Source: an uncultured Parolsenella sp.
Lineage (GTDB): Bacteria > Actinomycetota > Coriobacteriia > Coriobacteriales > Atopobiaceae
Direction of reading: 5' to 3'
Assembly: GCA_934668375.1 (NCBI GenBank)
Contig: CAKUNF010000006.1
Location: 32,086 to 96,085, forward strand
DNA length: 64,000 nucleotides
This document shows positions 1 to 9,084 of the stretch, piece after piece. The first letter of the stretch is position 1. Each line of letters opens with the position of its first letter. The position numbers and the translations under genes are program-made. The notes beneath the pieces are model-generated. The model was not told where the DNA came from, did not search any database, and saw only the letters and a list, made by a program, of their open reading frames with translations.

Positions 1-734
1 TCGTGAACCTCGTGCCGTTCTCCGAGGGCGAGCACGCCACGGCTGTCATCACCTGCCGCGACTTCCCCGAGGACGACTACCTGATGTTTGCCACGGCTGC
101 CGGCACCGTCAAGAAGACGGCCATGAGTGCCTACGACCGCACGCGCCGAGACGGCCTCATCGCCATCAACCTGCGCGAGGGCGACGAGCTCGTGAACGTG
201 CGCCGCGTGCGCGCGGGGGAGAAGGTCATCCTCGTCTCCACGGACGGCAAGGCCATCATGTTCCCCGAGAGCGACGTGCGCCCGATGGGTCGCGACACGA
301 GCGGCGTGCGCGGCATCACCCTCAAGGGCGATGCCAGGATGCTCGGCATGGAGATCACGAACGGCACGGGTGACCTGTTCGTCATCACGGAGAAGGGCTA
401 TGGCAAGCGCACGCCCGTCTCCGAATATCCCGAGCACAAGCGCGGTGGCCAGGGCGTCTTCACGATCGCGACGACGTCGGGGAAGGGCCAGCTCGCGGCC
501 TGCCGTGTGGTCGAGCCGAGCCATGAGCTCATGATTGTGAGCACGGACGGCGTCGTCATCCGTGTGAGGGTCGAGGACATCTCCAAGCTTGGCCGGTCCA
601 CGCAGGGCGTGAAGGTCATGGACGTGGACGAGAAGGACTCGGTGTGCGCCCTCGCGCGCATGGAGGCCACCGAGGAGGACGACAAGGGCGATCCCCTGCC
701 TGATTCCGAGGAAGAGCCCGCCACAGAGGAGTAG
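1..734 (+). CDS. gyrA: DNA gyrase subunit A, C-terminal part (5' truncated by window edge)
   Basis: Only the last ~244 codons are present; the frame is open to the left edge, so the start lies outside. The protein is the beta-pinwheel C-terminal domain of GyrA, which wraps DNA so that gyrase can introduce negative supercoils. Repeated blade signatures are visible, such as FATAAGTVKKT, LVSTDGKAIMF, VITEKGYGKRTP and IVSTDGVVIRV, with a KRGGQG element like a degenerate GyrA box. The end is an acidic tail rich in Glu and Asp, as in many GyrA and ParC proteins. The stop is followed directly by a strong hairpin shared with the convergent gene. ParC is the alternative, but the pinwheel repeats and the following tRNA-Ile/tRNA-Ala pair favour GyrA. 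Confidence 0.93.
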   Translation, partial: VNLVPFSEGEHATAVITCRDFPEDDYLMFATAAGTVKKTAMSAYDRTRRDGLIAINLREGDELVNVRRVRAGEKVILVSTDGKAIMFPESDVRPMGRDTSGVRGITLKGDARMLGMEITNGTGDLFVITEKGYGKRTPVSEYPEHKRGGQGVFTIATTSGKGQLAACRVVEPSHELMIVSTDGVVIRVRVEDISKLGRSTQGVKVMDVDEKDSVCALARMEATEEDDKGDPLPDSEEEPATEE

Positions 735-747
735 GCTGCTGCCCAAA

Positions 748-782
748 GGGGTCCCAAAAGTGTCAAAGACTTTTGGGACCCC
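748..782. terminator. Bidirectional terminator hairpin between gyrA and the convergent DUF151 gene
   Basis: A perfect 14-bp stem (748-761 with 769-782, left arm GGGGTCCCAAAAGT) encloses the 7-nt loop GTCAAAG. It lies between two converging genes. The sequence belongs to a hairpin family that recurs at about 5620, 29031, 31264 and 58931. Confidence 0.8.
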
Positions 783-789
783 GATTTCT

Positions 790-1338
790 TTAGTTCTGCT
801 TGGGAGCCTTGAAGTCGTCTGGGGTGAGATTCTCGACAAAGTCGTGGAACTCAGCCGCCTCGCGCTCCTGCTCGTCGCGCCTTACGGCCGCGAAGTCGGG
901 GAGTCCTGCGCGCTGGAGCACGTCCTCGCTCGCGAGCACGGGTGCGTCTGCCTCGATGGCGGCCGAGATGGCATCCGACGGACGCGCGTCGATGTGGTGC
1001 TGCTCGCCAGTTGCCGAGCGGATGTCGAGCGTGGCAAAGAACGTGTCACCCTCGACGCGCGTGATGCTTACGCTCTCGAGCTCCGCGCCCAGCGCGTCGA
1101 TCGTGTCCACGAGCAGCGCGTGGGTGGCCGGGCGCTTGTGCTCGTCTGCGTTTGTGGCGCGCGCGACGTTTGCGGCGTCCACGGTGCCAACGCTGATGGG
1201 GAGCACGAGCTCGTTTTGCCCGTCTGTGGCCGTCTCGTCCTGCGCGTCCTCGCGCACCGGCTGCAGGATGATGGCGGAGGGGATGGGGCCACCTCCCACG
1301 ATGAGGTTTCTCAGCGTCATCTCAACCATGTGGTCCAT
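790..1338 (-). CDS. Bifunctional nuclease family protein (DUF151)
   Basis: The 182-residue product has the DUF151/BFN fold. Conserved stretches include LPISVGTVDAANVARA near residue 46, the HALLVDTIDALGAEL helix, and DARPSDAISAAIEADAPVLAS, which is the family hallmark. Family members are reported to have DNase and RNase activity or to act as stress-linked regulators, but the physiological role in Actinobacteria is unclear. The C-terminal ~40 residues are charged and include the stretch RRDEQEREAAEFHDF. The gene converges on gyrA. An ATG nine bases inside the chosen start (MVEMTLRNL) is equally plausible. Confidence 0.85.
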   Translation of the reverse strand: MDHMVEMTLRNLIVGGGPIPSAIILQPVREDAQDETATDGQNELVLPISVGTVDAANVARATNADEHKRPATHALLVDTIDALGAELESVSITRVEGDTFFATLDIRSATGEQHHIDARPSDAISAAIEADAPVLASEDVLQRAGLPDFAAVRRDEQEREAAEFHDFVENLTPDDFKAPKQN

Positions 1339-1353
1339 CCCTTCTCATCTCAA

Positions 1354-1385
1354 GGTGACAGCTGGGACGGGGTCAAACTGTCACC
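1354..1385. repeat. Intergenic 33-nt palindrome-ended repeat, copy 1
   Basis: Ends GGTGACA and TGTCACC flank a GGGACGGGGTCAAAC core. It sits just upstream of the DUF151 start. It is slightly diverged (32 nt) from the copies at 2311, 2343, 16401, 44381, 46922 and 57237. Confidence 0.75.
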
Positions 1386-1461
1386 GTCCGTCTCTTAGGT
1401 AGCGTTATGCTACCCGTTGTCACCATTTTTGGAGTCGCAGAAAATTTTTTCCAAAAAGTGG

Positions 1462-1491
1462 TTGACCTTTGTTTGGGCGGTGTTTTATTAT
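1462..1491 (+). promoter_or_regulatory. Promoter of the tRNA-Ile / tRNA-Ala unit
   Basis: A TTGACC -35 box (1462-1467) and a TATTAT -10 box (1486-1491) are 18 bp apart, in an AT-rich stretch 34 bp before the tRNA. This is close to the vegetative sigma consensus, as expected for a stable-RNA promoter. Confidence 0.7.
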
Positions 1492-1524
1492 AGCCAAGCG
1501 CGTTGTGGCGAACACATCGCATGT

Positions 1525-1601
1525 GGGCCCGTAGCTCAGTTGGTCAGAGCGTCCGGCTGATAACCGGGAGGTCACAAGTTCGAACCTTGTCGGGCCCACC
1601 A
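1525..1601 (+). tRNA. tRNA-Ile (anticodon GAT), CCA encoded
   Basis: The acceptor arms GGGCCCG and CGGGCCC pair fully. The D arm has GCTCAGTTGG, the anticodon loop CTGATAA gives GAT at 1559-1561, and the T loop is TTCGAAC. The discriminator A is followed by an encoded CCA. It is paired with tRNA-Ala downstream of gyrA rather than lying in an rRNA spacer. Confidence 0.97.
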
Positions 1602-1612
1602 CCTTTTCGCCA

Positions 1613-1655
1613 ATAAACGCCCCAGCGTGAGCCGAGTCGCCGCTGGGGCGTTTAT
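1613..1655 (+). terminator. Hairpin between the two tRNA genes
   Basis: A perfect 15-bp stem (1613-1627 with 1641-1655, left arm ATAAACGCCCCAGCG) has a 13-nt loop. The right arm ends in TTTAT. It resembles a terminator, but lying between two tRNAs it may instead be partial or a processing signal. Confidence 0.6.
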
Positions 1656-1663
1656 TACTAAAA

Positions 1664-1739
1664 GGGGACGTAGCTCAGTTGGGAGAGCGCGGGCTTTGCA
1701 AGCCTGAGGTCGTGGGTTCGATCCCCATCGTCTCCACCA
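1664..1739 (+). tRNA. tRNA-Ala (anticodon TGC), CCA encoded
   Basis: The acceptor arms GGGGACG and CGTCTCC pair with one G-T. The anticodon loop TTTGCAA gives TGC at 1697-1699, the T loop is TTCGATC, and CCA is encoded. It has no promoter of its own that I can see and probably shares the tRNA-Ile transcript. Confidence 0.97.
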
Positions 1740-1748
1740 TGGATCGTC

Positions 1749-1779
1749 AGACGCCAGCATGAGCCTGGCGTCTTTTTTT
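1749..1779 (+). terminator. Terminator after tRNA-Ala
   Basis: AGACGCCAG pairs with CTGGCGTCT and is followed directly by a run of seven T, a classic intrinsic terminator. Confidence 0.85.
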
Positions 1780-1833
1780 GAGCGGCGATGCGCTACCATC
1801 TCCTCGACGAACACGACGTATGAAGGGCAGACC

Positions 1834-2295
1834 ATGGCAGACGAGCAGGCCTACGACAACAACGGTGGCGTTTCCGAGCAGTGCGACAGCCTTGGCAGCG
1901 AGCTTATGGGCGAGGCCCTCGACAAGCTGGCCGCAGGGGACGCCCTGTCCGTTGTGGCCAGCGCCATTGATGCTGCCGGTGAACGCGTGACCTGCGAGTT
2001 CGATGACGACTCGGCTGAGGTCTGCCTCGAGGCCGCCCATGATTGGGTGAAGCGCGGCGCCCGCGCGCAGGACGGATCCAAGGTCATTGGCAAGCCGGTT
2101 TGCTACGCCATCGCCTACCAGGGCGCCGTGGCAGACGAGGGAGAGAGCTACCAGGAGGCTCTCATCCTCGAGTTCGGCGATCGCGGCGCAGAGTGCGGCT
2201 ACTCGGCCTACTCGCTCATCGATGGTATCGGTGCCGGCAAGCGCTTCCGCTACACCGATCCCGCCCCCGCCGGCGAGCTGCCCTGCCTGCTGTAG
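1834..2295 (+). CDS. Hypothetical acidic protein
   Basis: I do not recognise this 153-residue protein. It has no signal peptide and no membrane segment. It is acidic, with an alpha/beta composition and four or more cysteines (QCDS, VTCE, EVCLE, PVCY, ECGYS). An earlier in-frame start at 1759 would read through the tRNA-Ala terminator region. The ATG at 1834 follows GAAGGGCAGACC, so it is preferred. The gene stands alone between the tRNAs and the inverted repeat pair at 2311. The codon pattern matches its neighbours, so it is probably a real cytoplasmic protein of unknown function. Confidence 0.65.
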   Translation: MADEQAYDNNGGVSEQCDSLGSELMGEALDKLAAGDALSVVASAIDAAGERVTCEFDDDSAEVCLEAAHDWVKRGARAQDGSKVIGKPVCYAIAYQGAVADEGESYQEALILEFGDRGAECGYSAYSLIDGIGAGKRFRYTDPAPAGELPCLL

Positions 2296-2310
2296 CGCAT
2301 CGACCAATCA

Positions 2311-2375
2311 GGTGACAGATTGACCCCGTCCCCAACTGTCACGGTGACACTTGGGGACGGGGTCAATCTGTCACC
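2311..2375. repeat. Two 33-nt repeats in inverted orientation (copies 2 and 3)
   Basis: The copy at 2311-2342 (GGTGACAGATTGACCCCG...) is followed immediately by its reverse complement at 2343-2375. Together they can form a hairpin with ~32-bp arms. It lies between the 1834 gene and typA and may also act as a terminator. Confidence 0.85.
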
Positions 2376-2423
2376 ACTTCCAGCCGTCCTAGCTGTAGAT
2401 GGCGTGTTGGCGTGCCCTATGGA

Positions 2424-2452
2424 GCGAGAAGCTACCGTTTGCGCTGTATAAT
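2424..2452 (+). promoter_or_regulatory. Probable typA promoter
   Basis: A perfect TATAAT -10 box lies at 2447-2452, 47 bp before the typA ATG. The -35 region (about 2424-2429) is weak. The call rests on the -10 box and its position. Confidence 0.5.
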
Positions 2453-2498
2453 CCCTCAGTTGCCGAAAACACAGGCATTGCAGAATTGAGAGGGACAT

Positions 2499-4337
<1,839 letters not shown>

Positions 4338-4361
4338 GTCTTTCTCGCATTTGCTGCGAGT

Positions 4362-4393
4362 GGGGCGTGTCGCAAAGGCGGCACGCCCCTTTT
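4362..4393 (+). terminator. typA terminator
   Basis: GGGGCGTG (4362-4369) pairs with CACGCCCC (4382-4389) and is followed by TTTT. Confidence 0.75.
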
Positions 4394-4441
4394 CGTTCGA
4401 CGCCCCTTCTCGTCCGACATGCCGCCCCGTTCTCGTGCGCC

Positions 4442-5197
4442 CTAGCGCCCGTTGTGCCTCCTCTCACTCCTCGCGTGGTTCTTGGCACGAGCGGCAGCCC
4501 TCTTTACTGGTGCGAGGACCTGGTCCGTGTGGTCGTGACTCGTGGAGGAGACGATGTCCCAGCGCAGGCTCGCGCGACGCAGTGCCACCGTGACGGCGGT
4601 GCAGGCGATGGCGACCCAGGGGTTCATGACGTGGCCAATCTCGTAGAGCGTCAGGTAGGTGAACGAGCCTCCCAGCGCGCACAGCGCGTAGAGGTTCGAG
4701 GTCTGAAAGATCCGTGGCACGTCTCCCAGGCAGATGTCTCGCAGCATGCCTCCGCCAACGCCGGTGATGACGCCCATGAGCACGGCGGGGATGCCGTCGA
4801 GCTCGTAGACGAGCGCCTTGCTCACGCCGGCCGCACAGAAGAGGCCCACCTCGATGATATCGGCCCATTCGATGGCGTTCGGGATGCGAAAGAACGCCTT
4901 GGGGAAGTGGAAGACGATGATGCCCGCAACCACGCACAGCAGGATCGCCGGCGTGGAGTTGAGCATGTAGACGTCGCCCTTCTGCATGATGATGTCGCGG
5001 ATGAGGCCGCCGCCCAGCCCGCAGATCAGGGAGAGCGCCACACAGCCCGTCATGTCGAGCTTGCGGTCGATGGCAACGAGCGACCCCGAGAGGGAACCAA
5101 CCACGACGGCTGTGAGTTCGAGCCATGCGGGCAGCATCAGGGCATGGGTGCCCTGGGCGAGAAAGGCGGAGAAATCTGGCACGACGGCTCCTCTCAA
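4442..5197 (-). CDS. Trimeric intracellular cation channel (TRIC) family membrane protein (UPF0126)
   Basis: The 251-residue protein has about seven hydrophobic segments arranged as two similar halves. Each half has a glycine-rich motif followed by RD: GLGGGLIRDI in the first and GVGGGMLRDI in the second. These duplicated GGGxxRD motifs are diagnostic of the YicG/UPF0126 family, the prokaryotic TRIC channels, thought to pass monovalent cations. The last ~50 residues are basic and probably cytoplasmic. The ATG is preceded on the minus strand by GAGGAG. The gene is single and convergent with typA. Confidence 0.88.
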   Translation of the reverse strand: MRGAVVPDFSAFLAQGTHALMLPAWLELTAVVVGSLSGSLVAIDRKLDMTGCVALSLICGLGGGLIRDIIMQKGDVYMLNSTPAILLCVVAGIIVFHFPKAFFRIPNAIEWADIIEVGLFCAAGVSKALVYELDGIPAVLMGVITGVGGGMLRDICLGDVPRIFQTSNLYALCALGGSFTYLTLYEIGHVMNPWVAIACTAVTVALRRASLRWDIVSSTSHDHTDQVLAPVKRAAARAKNHARSERRHNGR

Positions 5198-5301
5198 GAC
5201 GACGCGTGAAGAGCATTATGTGCCTTGCGCGTGGTATGGCACCCGCTTTGTGCCGATTTTCTCGCTTCAGGAATTAGCTTCGAGAAACCGAGAAATTTCT
5301 C

Positions 5302-5331
5302 TTGTGCTTGGCGAGATCTTTGGGCTAGAAT
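5302..5331 (+). promoter_or_regulatory. Promoter of the tRNA-Ser pair, abutted by a 12-bp palindrome
   Basis: TTGTGC (5302-5307) and TAGAAT (5326-5331) are 18 bp apart, 17 bp before tRNA-Ser(GGA). The perfect palindrome GAGAAATTTCTC (5290-5301) touches the -35 box and could be an operator or UP-like element. Confidence 0.55.
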
Positions 5332-5348
5332 AGTCAACGCACTTTACT

Positions 5349-5439
5349 GGAGAGTTGGCCGAGTGGTCGAAGGCGCACGATTGGAAATCGTGTAGGCGTC
5401 TCAAGCGTCTCCGGGGTTCAAATCCCCGACTCTCCGCCA
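5349..5439 (+). tRNA. tRNA-Ser (anticodon GGA), CCA encoded
   Basis: Acceptor GGAGAGT pairs with ACTCTCC and the discriminator is G, as usual for serine. The anticodon loop TTGGAAA gives GGA at 5383-5385. A long variable arm and an encoded CCA complete a class II tRNA. Confidence 0.97.
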
Positions 5440-5448
5440 GAGTCTTCC

Positions 5449-5470
5449 GCGGCGCCCTTTGCGGCGCCGC
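5449..5470. terminator. GC-rich hairpin between the two tRNA-Ser genes
   Basis: GCGGCGCC pairs with GGCGCCGC across a 6-nt loop. No T run follows, so it may be a processing signal rather than a terminator. Confidence 0.4.
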
Positions 5471-5482
5471 TCTCATATCTCT

Positions 5483-5576
<94 letters not shown>

Positions 5577-5581
5577 TATGC

Positions 5582-5647
5582 AGGACCCGGTTCGCCCGTC
5601 GAGCTGGGTCCTTTTTTGTGCCCCAAAGGTGTCAAAGACTTTTGGGC
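5582..5647 (+). terminator. Terminator of the tRNA-Ser unit plus a CCCAAAAG-family hairpin
   Basis: AGGACCC (5582-5588) and GGGTCCT (5606-5612) form a stem followed by a T run. Directly after it, 5620-5647 holds a second hairpin (GCCCCAAAGGT, loop GTCAAAG, ACTTTTGGGC) of the family seen at 748-782. Confidence 0.75.
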
Positions 5648-5732
5648 ATTGCTTGTCACGGGTGTCCACGCACCTGCTGGTTCTCTCGAATTGTCTACAC
5701 TCGACTCATATCCAATGGCGTCTGGAGGATAG

Positions 5733-6809
5733 ATGCAGGACACCAAGTACTTCTCCCGCTCATGGGAGCTGCTCACGAGAGACAAGGGATGGATCAAGCC
5801 CATTCTCGTGCTTGCCGTTGCCATGTTCGTGCCCATCGTTGGCCCGCTTGCCGTCCTTGGTTACGCGTACGAGTGGGCGCGCCTGAGTGCGTGGAACGTC
5901 GATGCCGCGCCCAAGCAGCGAGGAGTCAACATCGGTGGTTGCCTCGCCGCGGGCTGGCGCGTCTTTGTGGTCATCCTCGTGTGGATGCTCCTGTGGGGTG
6001 TGGCGACCTCCATCGTGACGGCAATCATCGCGGCTCTGAGGATTCGACTCCTGAGCTCGCTTCTGTCCGTTGCGCTTTCCGTGGGCCAGCTGTTCATGTC
6101 CCTTGTGGTCATGGTTGCAGCCCTCCGTGCGGTCATCTACGGAAAGATCAGCGCGGGCCTCTCCCCGTCTCGCGTGTTCGAGATGGTCTCTCGCGATAGT
6201 GCGGGCCTGTTCAAGAACATTGCCATCACGCTCGTGACAACGCTCATTGTGGGTGGGATATGCGTGGTGAGTGGCCTTGTGCTGATCTCCTTCGTGATGC
6301 CGGACATCGTGAGGCTCGTCTATGAGGTCGAGTACCTGAGCGCCACGTCCGGCTCCGATCCGAGCGACCTCATTGCCATCGTCGGGTCGATTCTGCGGAC
6401 CTTCCTGCCGGCGGGCGTTCTCATGTTCTATGTGAGCCTCGTGTTCTCCGTTGCGGGGAACCTGCTGCTCACGAACAGCATTGGTCTGTGGATGCGACAG
6501 TTCAACGTGGGCTCGTGGGGTGGGCCGGGAGATCCCCTGCCCGCTGTGGCCGCTCCGCTGCCGCCCGTGCCCGCGTCCGCAGCGAATCCCGCTTCGACGC
6601 CAGCCCCAGCGCCGTCGCCTCAGCCAGCGCCCGTGACTCCGGCTCCCACTCCCTCGCCAGCCCCACGGCCGACGGTTCCAGCTCCGTCCCCCGGTCCGAT
6701 TCCGCAGCCAAAGGCCCCCGAGCCGTCCTCTCATGGAGAGACGGTTGTGCCGCTTACGCCGCCTCGGCCCGACTCGCCCGAGTCTGGCGGGAGCGCGCCC
6801 GAGAACTAG
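5733..6809 (+). CDS. DUF4013-type polytopic membrane protein with a proline-rich tail
   Basis: The 358-residue protein has an N-terminal membrane module. It begins DTKYFSRSWELLTRDKGWIKPILVL and has about six hydrophobic segments up to residue ~255, which resembles the DUF4013 family of archaeal and actinobacterial proteins of unknown function. From residue ~265 the chain becomes a ~95-residue Pro/Ala/Ser-rich, disordered tail (PAPAPSPQPAPVTPAPTP) with no tryptophan and few charges. Such tails commonly span the wall or serve as linkers. The gene stands alone. GGAGGATAG lies upstream of the ATG. No function can be assigned. Confidence 0.7.
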   Translation: MQDTKYFSRSWELLTRDKGWIKPILVLAVAMFVPIVGPLAVLGYAYEWARLSAWNVDAAPKQRGVNIGGCLAAGWRVFVVILVWMLLWGVATSIVTAIIAALRIRLLSSLLSVALSVGQLFMSLVVMVAALRAVIYGKISAGLSPSRVFEMVSRDSAGLFKNIAITLVTTLIVGGICVVSGLVLISFVMPDIVRLVYEVEYLSATSGSDPSDLIAIVGSILRTFLPAGVLMFYVSLVFSVAGNLLLTNSIGLWMRQFNVGSWGGPGDPLPAVAAPLPPVPASAANPASTPAPAPSPQPAPVTPAPTPSPAPRPTVPAPSPGPIPQPKAPEPSSHGETVVPLTPPRPDSPESGGSAPEN

Positions 6810-7198
6810 CGAGGAGAACTGCTGATTTGTGGAGGATGGGTGCTCGCGAGGCGACTTGCGGGCACCCATCCGTCGTAAACGGTGGATGTACTGCCGCGAG
6901 CGGCGGACATGAGAATGTGGGGCGGCTTGATTGAAGTTTCGCACGTCGACTAGCTCGGCTGTTGGGTTTGCGTTTGGCCGAGAACAGATTTCTGTCAGGT
7001 GCGCCGGGTAGGGTTGGGTGCAAGAAGAGGTCAGCATGGAGATGCCCGCATGTGGTGGCTCTGTGCAGGCAGGAAGGCTCGGTATGACTTTGCGGATGCA
7101 CCGATCCACTGGGTCGTGGTAAGATTCTCAACCGACCTTTCCTGTCTCGGGCGCAAACCTTCACGTCCCGAGGCCACATGCCCAGAGGAGGTGACCAC
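6810..7198. other. 389-nt intergenic region upstream of rpsF
   Basis: No gene is seen. A 14-bp stem (6834-6847 with 6858-6871, one G-T pair) may terminate the preceding gene, though no T run follows. The right part carries a TAAGAT -10-like box (7120-7125) and the rpsF leader. Confidence 0.5.
7146..7172 (+). promoter_or_regulatory. Possible autoregulatory hairpin in the rpsF leader
   Basis: CTCGGG (7146-7151) and CCCGAG (7167-7172) form a hairpin about 27 bp before the rpsF start. Leaders of rpsF operons in many bacteria bind the S6:S18 complex through such a hairpin. The conserved CCG bulge could not be aligned with certainty, so the match is tentative. Confidence 0.3.
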
Positions 7199-7492
7199 AT
7201 GAAGGCTTATGAACTGCTGTTTTTTGTCGATCCCACGATCACTGATGAGGCGCGCGCTGGCGTTATGAAGCGCATCGAAGTCGCTCTCACCGAGAACGGT
7301 GGCCAGGTCGACAACGTCGACAACTGGGGCAAGCGCAAGCTCGCCTACGAGATCGACAAGCTCACGGAGGGTGACTACACCCTCGTCAACTTCCACGCTG
7401 ACCCCACTCAGATCGCCGAGCTCGATCGCGTTCTCCGCATCAACGATGCCGTGAAGCGCCACATGATCGTGCGTCGTCCGGATCACGAGTAA
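7199..7492 (+). CDS. rpsF: 30S ribosomal protein S6
   Basis: The 97-residue protein is the usual size for S6. It begins MKAYELLFFVDPT and contains the S6 core (NWGKRKLAYEIDKLTEGDYTLVNF) and the C-terminal IVRRPDHE. S6 forms a dimer with S18 on the platform of the small subunit. The ATG at 7199 follows the very strong site GAGGAGGTGACC, which overrides the in-frame ATG at 7178. It is first in the rpsF-ssb-rpsR-rplI operon, an order conserved across bacteria. Confidence 0.98.
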   Translation: MKAYELLFFVDPTITDEARAGVMKRIEVALTENGGQVDNVDNWGKRKLAYEIDKLTEGDYTLVNFHADPTQIAELDRVLRINDAVKRHMIVRRPDHE

Positions 7493-7589
7493 GTTGTCAT
7501 GGAAGCGGGCCGCAAGGCCCCAAGCGCTGCTGCCAAGCGTCGGGCGAGCTCGATGCAAGGTGCGGTGCAAGTGAAAGGTAGTGAGTATC

Positions 7590-8075
7590 GTGAGCATCAA
7601 CCGAGTGAACATTACGGGCAACCTGACCAGGGACCCCGAGCTGAGGGCCACGCAGGGCGGTACGCAGGTGCTGCACCTTGGAGTGGCGGTCAACGACCGT
7701 CGTCGCAACCCGCAGACCGGTAACTGGGAGGATTATCCCAACTTCATCGACTGCGTGATGTTCGGCACCCGTGCCGAGGCGATTCAGCGCTACCTTTCGA
7801 AGGGAACCAAGGTCGCCATCGAGGGCCGTCTCCGTTACAGCTCCTGGGAGCGTGACGGCCAGAAGCGGTCCAAGATCGAGGTCGTCATTGACGAGATCGA
7901 GTTCATGAGCTCTCGTCAGGGCGGCAACTCCGGCGGCTATGGTCAGCAGCAGGGCGGTTACTCCGCCCCCGCTCCGCAGACCAACTACCAGGCGAGTGCT
8001 CCTCAGGCACCCGTCTCTGCCCCCGTCGCCACTCCGCCTGCCGCGGACGTCTACGACGAGGACATCCCGTTCTAG
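7590..8075 (+). CDS. ssb: Single-stranded DNA-binding protein
   Basis: The OB-fold domain occupies roughly residues 1-110, with VNITGNLTRDPELRATQGGTQVLHLGVAVNDR at the start and FIDCVMFGTRAEAIQRYLSKGTKVAIEGRL in the core. A Gly/Gln/Pro-rich linker follows. The acidic tip DVYDEDIPF is the standard partner-binding tail. SSB coats single-stranded DNA in replication, repair and recombination. Two GTG starts are possible, 7581 and 7590. The upstream AAAGG ends at 7578, only 2 nt before the first and 11 nt before the second, so 7590 (SINRVNITG) is preferred. It lies between rpsF and rpsR as usual. Confidence 0.95.
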   Translation: MSINRVNITGNLTRDPELRATQGGTQVLHLGVAVNDRRRNPQTGNWEDYPNFIDCVMFGTRAEAIQRYLSKGTKVAIEGRLRYSSWERDGQKRSKIEVVIDEIEFMSSRQGGNSGGYGQQQGGYSAPAPQTNYQASAPQAPVSAPVATPPAADVYDEDIPF

Positions 8076-8197
8076 GCCACCTACGTCTGGGACTGCCCAG
8101 ATCACGGTGGCTGGCCTGCCCACTTGTGGGCAGCGTCTCCGAGAGAACCGGCGTCCGGCCGAAAGCCGGCCGCACGCCAACAGAAAGGTATTGAGAC

Positions 8198-8464
8198 ATG
8201 GCTACTGAGTACCAGCGTCAGCCGCGTCGCAAGTTCTGCCAGTTCTGCAAGGAGGACACTGAGTTCATCGACTACAAGGATACTCAGCTCCTTCGCAAGT
8301 ACATGACCGACCGTGGCAAGATCAAGCCCCGTCGCGTCACTGGCGCCTGCACGCAGCACCAGCATGACATCGCCAACGCCATCAAGCGCGCCCGCGAGAT
8401 GGCCCTTCTGCCGTACACCGTTCCCGTGGTGTCCAGCCGTGGTGGCCGTCGCGACCGCAGCTAA
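8198..8464 (+). CDS. rpsR: 30S ribosomal protein S18
   Basis: The 88-residue product has the S18 signature ([42 protein letters not shown]) and a basic C-terminus. CQFC with the later Cys and His residues is the zinc-binding (C+) version of S18. S18 partners S6 in the small-subunit platform. A site AGAAAGG precedes the ATG. The 122-nt gap from ssb contains only GC-rich sequence with weak dyads, so co-transcription is likely. Confidence 0.98.
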   Translation: MATEYQRQPRRKFCQFCKEDTEFIDYKDTQLLRKYMTDRGKIKPRRVTGACTQHQHDIANAIKRAREMALLPYTVPVVSSRGGRRDRS

Positions 8465-8477
8465 GTAAGGAGTGTCC

Positions 8478-9008
8478 ATGAAAGTCATCCTTCTGGGTGA
8501 GCTCAAGGGCAAGGGCGGAGAGGGCGACGTCGTCGAGGTCGCCCAGGGGTTCGCTGAGAACTACCTGTTCCCCAACCGCATGGCCCTGCCGGCCACCAAG
8601 GGCAACATCAAGCAGCTCGAGGAGCGTCGTCACAACATCGAGAAGCGCGAGGCTAAGCGCATCGCCGATGCCGAGGCTCTGAAGGCCGCCATCGATGGCA
8701 AGACCGTCCTCATCGACGCCAAGGTTGGCGACGAGGGCCAGCTCTTCGGCTCCGTGACCAACACCATGGTCGCCGACGCCATCAAGAACGAGCTTGGTGT
8801 CGAGGTCGAGCGCAAGCGCATCGAGCTCAACCGCGCCATCAAGACCTCCGGTCTGCACACCATCAAGGTGAGCCTGTACCGCGAGATCGCTGCTGAGCTT
8901 CACCTCCAGGTCGGCAAGCCGGCCGTCGAGGAGGTTGTCGAGGAGGCTCCCGAGGCTGAGGTCGCCGAGACCGAGGCTGCCGAGGAGACCACCGAGGCTG
9001 CCGAGTAG
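8478..9008 (+). CDS. rplI: 50S ribosomal protein L9 with an acidic C-terminal extension
   Basis: The N-terminal domain begins MKVILLGELKGKGGEGDVVEVAQGFAENYLFP, the L9 signature, followed by the long connecting helix and the C-terminal rRNA-binding domain. A tail of about 25 residues rich in Glu and Ala (EEVVEEAPEAEVAETEAA) extends beyond the usual ~150 residues. The ATG at 8478 is set by AAGGAG at 8467-8472; the GTG at 8472 overlaps that site and is rejected. It is last in the operon, with a terminator 43 bp downstream. Confidence 0.97.
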   Translation: MKVILLGELKGKGGEGDVVEVAQGFAENYLFPNRMALPATKGNIKQLEERRHNIEKREAKRIADAEALKAAIDGKTVLIDAKVGDEGQLFGSVTNTMVADAIKNELGVEVERKRIELNRAIKTSGLHTIKVSLYREIAAELHLQVGKPAVEEVVEEAPEAEVAETEAAEETTEAAE

Positions 9009-9051
9009 GCTTCACGCCCACTTAGGCAAAGACAAGCTATTTGAGCTTGCG

Positions 9052-9084
9052 AGGACCCGTGACGTTGAGTCGCGGGTCCTTTTT
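9052..9084 (+). terminator. Terminator of the rpsF-rplI operon
   Basis: AGGACCCG (9052-9059) pairs with CGGGTCCT (9073-9080), followed by TTTTTG. Confidence 0.85.

Noticed and set aside
1525-1739. The tRNA-Ile/tRNA-Ala pair as the spacer of an rRNA operon
   Set aside because: No 16S or 23S sequence is present on either side; the flanks are protein genes.
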